Source: an uncultured Paraprevotella sp. (lineage in GTDB: Bacteria > Bacteroidota > Bacteroidia > Bacteroidales > Bacteroidaceae). Taken from it: a stretch of DNA of 64,000 bases. The stretch covers positions 1 through 64,000 of the forward strand of contig CALUFQ010000002.1 in the NCBI GenBank assembly GCA_944319925.1, written 5' to 3'. Below the pieces are notes generated by a model that searched no databases, was not told the origin of the DNA, and was given only the letters and a program-made list of their open reading frames with translations. Made by a program: the position numbers and the translations under genes. Each line of letters starts with the position of its first letter. The stretch's first letter is position 1. Positions 7,673 through 16,400 of the stretch are shown here, one piece after another.

Positions 7673-10600
7673 ATGAGAAAGCAAATCTTGTGGGGAATCT
7701 GTGTTTTGTTTCTTTGCGGCGCGGCGTTGACCAGCCGGGCGGCAAGCTATGAGGAACTGTGGAAACAAGTGAAACAATATGAACGGAAGGACTTGCCGAA
7801 GTCGGCCTACGAAGTGGTGGAGCGGATCGCGGAAAAGGCGGGAAAGGACGGAAAGAAAGGACAGCGGATGGCGGCCTTGCTCTACGGCTGCAAGCTCAGG
7901 CAACAAATCGTGCCGGACAGCTTTTATACCGACATTTTGAAATTGGAGCGGCTTAAGCGGCAGACGACGGACGAGGTGGAACGGGCGGTGCTGGCTTCCG
8001 TGCTGGGCGAGCTTTATGAAAACAACGCGGGACGGAACCGGAACCATAGCACCCGGACGGATGCCCATCCGGACAGCATCCGCGAATGGTCGAGGGCGCA
8101 GTTCGAACAGGCGGCCTCGGAGAACTACCGGCTGTCGATGGCCTGTCCCGAGGTGTTGGCCGAAGCCCGGGCGGCCGACTACCTGCCTTTCGTGGAACAA
8201 GGGGAAGACGCGGCGTATTTTGACGGCGACCTGCTGAACGTCGTCGGGCGGCGGGCTGCCTGGATGTGGAACGTGGAAGCGGAGGAACGGGATGCCGGAC
8301 GGCTGGAGGTGTGCGGCCTCATGCTCGATGTTTACCGCAGGCGGGACAATCGTGAGGCGGAACTGCTGGTGATGCTGGATTCGCTGGACGTGGTCAGCAG
8401 CCGGGACAGGTTGTACGTGAGGCAGGAATACGACGACTGGTCGCCGGAAGCGCGTGAACAATGGGTTCTTTCGTCGCCCTCCTGCAAGGCCTACCGGGAG
8501 GTGCTTTCCTGCTTTGCCGACCTGCCGTTGGCAGCTGAGATTTACATCCGGATGCTGGATAACCTGGAGGTGACGGACTCGCTGAAAGTGTTGTGGGCTG
8601 GCGAAGGATATGCCCGATACAAAGCCTACCCGCGGGCCAAGGTGCTGCTGAACGAGAAGAACGCGCTGGAAGCCCCTTCGATTTACATGCCTTTCCCGCC
8701 GCTGGTGAACCCCGACGTGCCTTTCACCAGAGTGGTGAAACACCGCAACCTGACGGGGATGGAACTGCAGTGGTATCTCTTGCCCAACCCCGTGCCGAGG
8801 AACCTGAACTGCAAGGAAGAACGGGCATACATCAAGAAACACGGTCGGCTCATGAAGACGCAGCGACTGGACTGGGCCCCGCGCCCGGCATGGGCCGAAG
8901 TGGAGGACACGGTTGAACTGTCGTGCCCCGGCGTGGGACATTATGCGGTGCTCGGCAGGTTGGACGGCGTGGATCCCGCGGCGGGCGACTTCGCAGCCGA
9001 TTTCGCTTCTTCCCGCTTCGAAATCATCGACGGCCTGTTGCCGGACAGCACGGATTTCCACACCGTCCTGGACGGGCGTACGGGAAACCCCGTGGAAGGT
9101 GTGACCGTGGAATGGCGAAACGGTGACAAGGTGGTTCACTCGGCACAGACCGACGCGGAAGGCAAGGTGCGCTGGGACGGCATCCTTGACTGGAAAGAAA
9201 AGCACAACCGCACTTATCTTTCGGTGAAAGTATATAAGGGGAACGACCGCGCCCATTTGGGCTCAAGTGTCCACATTTCAACGCCTTACCGGGAACGCGA
9301 CGCGACGGAGGCGAGGGAACGGATCTACACCGACCGCGCCATCTACCGCCCGGGACAGACGGTGTATGTGAGCGGATTATGCACGGACGAAATGCGCGGC
9401 GAGGAAAAGGCCGTGGCCGGACGGAAGGTTGCGCTGGAACTGCGCGACCCGAATGGGAAGACCGTGGCCGGACAGACGGTGGAGAGCGACGACATGGGCA
9501 CATTCTCAGCCACGTTCACCCTGCCTGCCACCGGTTTGTCGGGAGTCTATTATGTGAGAAGCAAGGACAGCCGGACGGACATCACGGTGGAGGAATACAA
9601 GCGGCCTACGTTCGAAGTCGCCCTGGACGAAGTGGAGGCGCACTATCAGGCCGGCGACACGCTGCGGCTGACGGGTGTGGCCATGAACTATAACGGGGTG
9701 CCCGTGCGGGATGCCCGCGTGTCGGCCACTTCCTACGTGTCGTCCTGGTTCTATCGGAACGACACGTGGCGGAAGCCGCTTCCGCTGGACACGGTGTACA
9801 CGGACAAGGAGGGACGATTCGCCCTGAAGGTGCCGGTCCGCGAGATGGAAGAATGGCAGGTGAGGAGGCCCGGAATGCGCCAGGTGGTGAGCGTGTATGT
9901 GCTGGGGGGAGCCGGTGAGACGCAAACGGCCGAGACCTCTTTCCCGCTTTCGAAAGAAGGCATGCAGCTGGCCTTGGAACAGGCTCCGGGGCTATTCGTG
10001 AAAGACAGCCTGCCCGCCATCAAGGCCATGGTGCGGACTGCGGCGGGCATGCCGTGGAAAGACTCCGTGGCGGTGACCTGCGACATCTATCATGCCCCGG
10101 AAGGGAAGCCCCGGCAGAAAGTGGTGTCTGGCATCAACCTGCCGGCCAACCGTGCGGTGCGGATTTCGGAGTTGTCGGCCCTGCCTTCCGGAAACTATGA
10201 GTTCGTGATGCGAGCCATGGCTGAAAAAGACACGGCGGAACTCACTTGGCCGTTTGAGCTGTTCAGCATGGGCGACCGCCGTCCTGCCGACGGCATGAAG
10301 TCTTTCTTTTATTGCGTGAACGACACCGTCGCGCCCGGCCGGCCGGGATGGCTGAAGGTGGGAAGCGCGGCCGACAGCGTGTCGCTCTATTACATGCTGT
10401 TCAGTAAAGACCGCATATTGGAGGAGAAACTCTATCACTTCTCCGACTCCATCCTCGATTTCACTTATCCCGCTTTGCCACAAGACGCAGACGGCCTGCA
10501 GGCCGTGTTCTATTTTGTCAAGGACGGGGAAAGCCATGTGTTCAGGCCACATCTCGTGCGGAAACACCCCGACCGCAGACTGCGGCTGGCATGGGCCACG

Positions 10601-13417
10601 TTCCGCGACCGCCTGCAGCCGGGCGCGGAAGAAACGTGGAAACTCCGCGTGACGATGCCCGACGGACACCCGGCACCGGCACAGCTGATGTCCGTGCTCT
10701 ACGACGCTTCGCTGGACGGCATCAAGCCGCATGCCTGGACCCTGCTCCGCTATTTCCGCCATTCCTTGCCCAACGTTTCCATCCAAAAAGATTATTGGAT
10801 AGGCCAAGGATGGATCAGTTGGGATGCTCCCGCGCATTACCAGCAGGTGAAACCTTTGAGCTTCGACCATTTTTCGTCCGGGATGACGGATTGGGGGTAT
10901 GCCTTCTTCCCGTCTGTCCTTCATTCGGTGAAGCAGTCGAGTGTGGCTTCGACAGGTGTCCGGATGGAGAAAGCCCTTGCAGCTCCTATGGCCAAGTCCA
11001 GGACGGTGAACATCGTGAGCGACGAGGCTGCCGTCCTTGCCAATAGTGCCTATGGAATCACCGATGCCATGGAGGGGGAAAGCGGGAGCCAAGAGGCCGG
11101 GAACGCGGCATACGGAGTCACGGAACCGTCCCGCGTCGCGGTTCGTGGCGACCTACGCGAAACGGCGTTTTTCTATCCGCGCCTGATGGCGGACTCGGCA
11201 GGCGTGGTGACCCTCCACTTCACGTTACCGGAAGGACTGACCACGTGGAAGTTCATGGCGTTGGCCCACACGAAAGATATGTATGCGGGCGTGTTCTCCG
11301 ACGAGGTGGTGGCACAGAAGGACGTGATGGCGCAGCTCAACCTGCCGCGCTTTGTGCGCAAAGGCGACCGGGCGACGCTCTCGGCCACACTCTTCAATCT
11401 GACGGAAACACCGTTGTCCGGCACGGTGACGATGGAAGTGTTCGACCCCGCCACGGAGGAGGTCCTTTGGCAGGAATCCCGGAAGATGACGGTCGGCGCG
11501 GATGCCGACACGGTGGCTTCGTTTGTTTATGAACCCGATGGAGCGGTGTCGCTTCCGGCTTGCCGGGTGCTCTTCGCGGCCGGAAGTTATACCGACGGCG
11601 AACAACGCTATCTCCCGATATTGGAAGACAAGGAATGGCTGACGCAGACACGGCCTTTCGTGGTGTCGCACAAGGGGGACACGGTGATTCGTCTGGATGG
11701 CCTGTTCCAAGGCAACCACCGCGACGCAGACCATCGTCGTCTGACGGTGGAATACACGGCCAACCCGCTTTGGTATGCCGTGCAGGCTCTGCCCTCGGTG
11801 CTGGAGCCGCGCACGGACGATGTGCAGTCGCTGGCCGCAGCCTACTATGCTGCCACTTTGTCGGCGAAGCTGGCCGGGCAATATCCGCAAATGAAGACGG
11901 CGGTGGAGGCTTGGCAGCGCGAGGGTGGCGAGGCGACAAAAAGCCCGCTGGCCACGCAGGAAGACCTGACGGGCATTGTGCTCGAAGAAACGCCGTGGGT
12001 GGCCGATGCCGAAGCCGGGACGCGGCGCATGGAGGCTTTGCAGCAGTTGTTCGACGTGAACCGCCAGGCGGACTTGCGTCGGCAGTTCGCCGGGTCGCTG
12101 GGCAAATTGCAATGTGCGGACGGTTCGTTCAGCTGGTTCGGGGGAATGAAAGGGAGCCCGTACATGACCCGTGGCGTGGCGCGGCAATTGCTGCGGAGCG
12201 GTGCCGGGCGGCAGACGGACGAAGTGTTGGCTGAGGCTGTCAACGTGCGGAAGATGATGGAATATCTGATGGGTGAGGCGCATAAGGACATAGAGAAAGA
12301 TAAAGAACACCGTGCGAAACACAAGACTAGCTTGTACGATGCGTCGTATTGGCTGGAGACGCTCTATCTGATGAACCTGTGCGACGCGGCGTGGCTGAAT
12401 GCCGACCGGAAGGACACGGACTACATGCTGTCCCGCCTCACGGAGGGCATGCACGGGCTGGCGATGGCGGACAAGGCCGAGGCCGCCGTGGTGCTGCACC
12501 GCATGGGGCGCGGCGATGAGGCGGCGCAGCTGGTGCGCTCCATCCGCGAACATCTGGTGGACGGCGCGGAGGGTTTGCACATTGAATACCCGTCCAACGG
12601 TTTTGTGGGTTTCGGCCGCAAAATGGCCGTCCACACGATGCTGATGGAAGCCTTGGCTTTGGCGGGCGGATCGGGCAAGGCGGAAACGGACGGCCTGTGC
12701 CGCTGGCTGCTGGCGCAGAAACGCCTTCAGGACTGGGGCACTTCCACGGCCAGCATGGACGCGGTCTATGCTTTGCTGCAAGGTCAAAAAGAGGACTTGA
12801 CATTGCGGGCGGAAGACGAAGTGCGGCTGGAGTCGCCGAAGGGCGAGGCATGGGCCATGCTGCGGACTTCCCACGACGGCCTGTCGGGCTTGGGCACGGT
12901 GTCGGCCACGGTGGAAGGGCGCGAACTGGACAGCGGCGCGGGCATCCTTCGGGTGACGAAATCGGAGGAAACACCTTCTGCCTGGGGCGCGGCCTACGCG
13001 CAGTTCCGCCTGCCGTTGTCCGAGGTGGAGAGCGCGGCTTCGGGGCTTCGTGTCCGTGTGGAGACGGACAATCAGTCGCCCCGGGTGGGCGACCGCCTGA
13101 CGCTCCGCTACGTCCTTACCTCCGACCGCGACTATGAATATGTGCGCCTGAAAGCGGGGCGTGCGGCCTGCCTGGAGCCGGTGGAAGCCCTTTCGGGCTA
13201 TGCATACCGCAACGGCCTGGGCTATTACCGGGAAGTGAAGGACGCTTCGACGGAGTACTTCTTTGAACGTCTGCCCAAGGGGACGTATGTGTTGGAGATG
13301 GAGTGCTATGTGGAGCGTCCGGGGCGTTATACCGTGGGCGCGGCGAAGCTGAACGGGGTCTATGCGCCGGAGTTCAGCGCGTATGGCGCGGGCATGACGC
13401 TGGATGTGCGACCGTAG
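7673..13417 (+). CDS. Giant alpha-2-macroglobulin-like protein 1, thioester-less
   Basis: The 1914-residue protein starts with a signal peptide (cleavage probably after SRA at about residue 24) and no convincing lipobox. Residues 25-330 are helical and repeat-like. The MG2-type domain is recognisable from RIYTDRAIYRPGQTV (about 552). The A2M domain starts at RETAFFYPRLMADSAG (about 1162). Further on, the LTVEYTANPLWYAVQALP segment marks the entry to the thioester domain (about 1360). At the place where thioester homologues carry CxEQ, this protein has D1383-V-Q-S1386, so no thioester can form. Bacterial macroglobulins are thought to trap proteases in the periplasm or at the cell surface; without a thioester only non-covalent trapping or a structural role is possible. 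It is 19 nt upstream of its paralogue. The last ~311 residues are almost identical to that paralogue. Confidence 0.88.
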   Translation: MRKQILWGICVLFLCGAALTSRAASYEELWKQVKQYERKDLPKSAYEVVERIAEKAGKDGKKGQRMAALLYGCKLRQQIVPDSFYTDILKLERLKRQTTDEVERAVLASVLGELYENNAGRNRNHSTRTDAHPDSIREWSRAQFEQAASENYRLSMACPEVLAEARAADYLPFVEQGEDAAYFDGDLLNVVGRRAAWMWNVEAEERDAGRLEVCGLMLDVYRRRDNREAELLVMLDSLDVVSSRDRLYVRQEYDDWSPEAREQWVLSSPSCKAYREVLSCFADLPLAAEIYIRMLDNLEVTDSLKVLWAGEGYARYKAYPRAKVLLNEKNALEAPSIYMPFPPLVNPDVPFTRVVKHRNLTGMELQWYLLPNPVPRNLNCKEERAYIKKHGRLMKTQRLDWAPRPAWAEVEDTVELSCPGVGHYAVLGRLDGVDPAAGDFAADFASSRFEIIDGLLPDSTDFHTVLDGRTGNPVEGVTVEWRNGDKVVHSAQTDAEGKVRWDGILDWKEKHNRTYLSVKVYKGNDRAHLGSSVHISTPYRERDATEARERIYTDRAIYRPGQTVYVSGLCTDEMRGEEKAVAGRKVALELRDPNGKTVAGQTVESDDMGTFSATFTLPATGLSGVYYVRSKDSRTDITVEEYKRPTFEVALDEVEAHYQAGDTLRLTGVAMNYNGVPVRDARVSATSYVSSWFYRNDTWRKPLPLDTVYTDKEGRFALKVPVREMEEWQVRRPGMRQVVSVYVLGGAGETQTAETSFPLSKEGMQLALEQAPGLFVKDSLPAIKAMVRTAAGMPWKDSVAVTCDIYHAPEGKPRQKVVSGINLPANRAVRISELSALPSGNYEFVMRAMAEKDTAELTWPFELFSMGDRRPADGMKSFFYCVNDTVAPGRPGWLKVGSAADSVSLYYMLFSKDRILEEKLYHFSDSILDFTYPALPQDADGLQAVFYFVKDGESHVFRPHLVRKHPDRRLRLAWATFRDRLQPGAEETWKLRVTMPDGHPAPAQLMSVLYDASLDGIKPHAWTLLRYFRHSLPNVSIQKDYWIGQGWISWDAPAHYQQVKPLSFDHFSSGMTDWGYAFFPSVLHSVKQSSVASTGVRMEKALAAPMAKSRTVNIVSDEAAVLANSAYGITDAMEGESGSQEAGNAAYGVTEPSRVAVRGDLRETAFFYPRLMADSAGVVTLHFTLPEGLTTWKFMALAHTKDMYAGVFSDEVVAQKDVMAQLNLPRFVRKGDRATLSATLFNLTETPLSGTVTMEVFDPATEEVLWQESRKMTVGADADTVASFVYEPDGAVSLPACRVLFAAGSYTDGEQRYLPILEDKEWLTQTRPFVVSHKGDTVIRLDGLFQGNHRDADHRRLTVEYTANPLWYAVQALPSVLEPRTDDVQSLAAAYYAATLSAKLAGQYPQMKTAVEAWQREGGEATKSPLATQEDLTGIVLEETPWVADAEAGTRRMEALQQLFDVNRQADLRRQFAGSLGKLQCADGSFSWFGGMKGSPYMTRGVARQLLRSGAGRQTDEVLAEAVNVRKMMEYLMGEAHKDIEKDKEHRAKHKTSLYDASYWLETLYLMNLCDAAWLNADRKDTDYMLSRLTEGMHGLAMADKAEAAVVLHRMGRGDEAAQLVRSIREHLVDGAEGLHIEYPSNGFVGFGRKMAVHTMLMEALALAGGSGKAETDGLCRWLLAQKRLQDWGTSTASMDAVYALLQGQKEDLTLRAEDEVRLESPKGEAWAMLRTSHDGLSGLGTVSATVEGRELDSGAGILRVTKSEETPSAWGAAYAQFRLPLSEVESAASGLRVRVETDNQSPRVGDRLTLRYVLTSDRDYEYVRLKAGRAACLEPVEALSGYAYRNGLGYYREVKDASTEYFFERLPKGTYVLEMECYVERPGRYTVGAAKLNGVYAPEFSAYGAGMTLDVRP
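12477..13417 (+). repeat. Near-identical 3' segment, copy in macroglobulin gene 1
   Basis: This 941-bp segment pairs with 18033-18980. The encoded ~311 residues differ at about 19 positions by eye, and the last ~95 residues are identical. Upstream of the segment the two genes diverge abruptly, and similarity ends exactly at the stop codons (CGACCGTAG versus CGGCCATGA). Confidence 0.85.
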
Positions 13418-13436
13418 TTATATATAAAAGGTGTAA

Positions 13437-16400
13437 ATGTTGATGCGGATTTGGCTCTTATGTGGGTTGTGCCTTTGGGGGATTCTTTGGCCTTCGGGTG
13501 TTTATGCGGCGAGCTTTGATGAACTTTGGAAACAAGTGCGAAGTTTTGAGCAAGCCGGGGAAGTGAAGTCTGCCTATGCTTTGGTGGGACAGATTGAGGA
13601 AAAGGCACGGACGGTGCGTCACAAGGGGCAATGGATGGCAGCGATGCTTTATGGCTGTAAACTCAGACAGTGCATCACGCCGGACAGCTTTTACACGGAT
13701 ATGCTTCGGTTGGAACGGCTGAAGCAGGTAACTCCGGACGCTGTGCAACGGGCGGTGGTGGCCTCCGTGCTGGGGGAGTTGTATGCAGACAACGCCAAAC
13801 GGAACCGTAACTCCAAAGGAAAAGGCGGAGGACTTGAAAAAATGCGCGAATGGGCGTATGCCTGCTTCCGGGAAGCCTCGTTGGAAAACTACACCTTGTC
13901 TTTGGCAGACCCGGAACTGCTGGCCACGGTAAAAGCGGCGGAATACATGCCTTTTGTGGAAATTGGAGAGGATGCGGACTTTTTTGATGGTGATTTGTTG
14001 CATGTCATCGGACGGCGTGCCGTGTGGGCACGGAGAAACAGTGCTGTGTCGGAAGACCTTCAGTGGACAGCCGCCTGCTGCGCAAAGATGCTGCATGTAT
14101 ATCGGTCGCGGGGCAATCGGGAGGCGGAATTGTGGATCATGCTTGACTCGCTGGCCGGTTCGCAAAAGGAAATGCAGGGAATCGGAAAACGTTTTGTGCA
14201 TGAGGCTGAACAGGAAGATGTGGAGCGCAAAACCTTGGCGTCCGGAATTTATCGCGAATATTGCCGGCTGTTGGAACGTTTCGGTGATTTGCCTATGGCT
14301 GCTGAAGTCTATCTGAGGATGATGGACTTGACGGTCACGGCCAAACGGAAAATCGGCTGGGCGGAGGAAGGCTTGCGGAAACACGCATCCTATCCGCGGG
14401 CGAAGTTGCTTCGGCTGCGCAAAGAGGCTTTGGTGTCGCCAGAGTTTAAGGCGTATGTAAATGAAACATTATATCCGGGCAGAACTTTTAATTTGCGAGT
14501 GAATTACCGCAATGTTCCGGAGGTGGAATTACGCTGGTATCGTATGCCCAAAGGGGTGAGGACGGACAGCTTGAATGTTTTGAAAAAGGGAGGGAAACTT
14601 GCGGTTTTTGTCCGTAAGCATGGGCGGAAGGTGAAATCGTCACGATGGGCATTGAAGCCGGGAATGGCATACGAGAAATTGGAAGACACGTTGAAAGTGC
14701 AAGTTCCGGATTTGGGCACTTATGTGTTGTGTATGTGTCCTGAGAACGTGCCCGAAGGAGAAGAAAACATGGGTAGCCCGGTAAACGTGAGCCGTCTGAA
14801 GGCGGTGGCTTTGAGCTTGCCTGACAGTTGTTTGCAATGTCGTGTGATGGAACGCATGAGCGGTGCGCCTGTGGAAGATGCCGAGGTGGAGGTCTTTGTA
14901 AATGGGCGCATCATGGCACGTGGAAAAACGGATCGTACTGGGAAGTTTGTGCCTCGCATATCGGCGGCTAAAAGCATGTTTGACCGCGTTGTTTTGCATG
15001 TGGTGAAGGGAGAGGATTGCCACCTCATGACTTCCGAAGGAGACATACATTATAGTTATGTGAACCATTATGCCGAACTGGAAGAAAGAGTGGAATTATA
15101 TACTGACCGGGCGATATACCGTCCTGGGCAGACGGTTCGTGTGGCCGGATGGTGTCTGCGGTTTGAAGGAGATGAAGAAAGAGTGCGGGCAAGAAAGAAG
15201 CTGAAACTGATTTTGAAGGATTCTAAACGGAAACTTTTGACCGAGAGGCACGTGGTGAGCGATGAGATGGGTACGGTGGCGGAGGATTTCTTGCTCCCTG
15301 TTTCCTGCCCGGCCGGTTCTTATCGGGTGGAGTGCGGGGAAAGCTATTGTGCTTTTAGGGTGGAGGAATACAAGCGTCCTACGTTTGAGGTGGAAGTCGG
15401 AGAGCCGCAGGTGAAAGGTGATACGGCTTGGCTGGCAGGCAAAGTGCGGCGTTTCACCGGTGAGTCAGTCCGGCATGCCCGGGTAACGGGAACTTCTGCT
15501 TTCCGAAGTTGGGTGTCTGCTTTGCTGCCTTCTGAGCGGAAATCAAAATCTTTGGACACGGTTTATACGGACGAGAAAGGTGAGTTTGTGTTGGCGGTGC
15601 CGTTGGACGTGGAAGGGAATCATTCAAAACGGGGTGCTTACCGTGAAGTAACGGTGCAGGCGATGGATGCTGCCGGGGAAATAAGGACGGCGGGAAGTCT
15701 TGTCCCCCTTTCATCGCGGATTATGCGGATCGGTCTCGTCATTCCGCATTATTGGAATCGGGAGAAGCCTTTTGGCGTGGAAGTGAAGCTCTATGAGGCC
15801 AATGGCGGCGCGTATGTGAGGGATTCCGTTTCCGTGACTTGTTCGTTGGTTCGTTTGGTTGAAGGACGGAGGGATACGCTTTGGGTGGAACGTCCTATCC
15901 AGCCCAATCGGAATATCGTTTTGTCCGGTATGGAGGAGTTGCCTTCAGGAGAATACGAAATGCAGGCACGGGCTGTGGCCGGACAAGATACGGTGGTGTC
16001 CCGGACGAGGTCTTTTGTCCTGTTTGGAAAAGAAGATGTGCCCCCGGCGGATGACGAGACAGATTGGTTTTACTGCGAAAGAGACACGATATATCCGGAT
16101 CGTCCGGCACGGATTCATATAGGGAGTGCGGCAAAGGATGTGACTCTCTTTTATACCTTATTCCGTAAGAATGAAGTTCTTGTGGATACTTTCTACACGT
16201 TTAGCGATTCCATCCTGACGTTTACTTACCCGCAACAGTTGGATTATGGCGAGACGATGGAAGCGTCTTTTTATTTTGTGAAAGACTTGTGTGTGTATCA
16301 TCATCGGTGTGAACTGAAGGGAAGCCGTCCTTCCAAGTCTCTCCGTATGGAGTGGGTCTCTTTCCGTGATCGGTTGCGGCCTGGCGGCGAAGAGACATGG

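Noticed and set aside
11225-12874. 549-codon open frame on the minus strand inside macroglobulin gene 1
   Set aside because: Antisense shadow of a GC-rich gene; His/Arg/Gln-rich translation without any family pattern.
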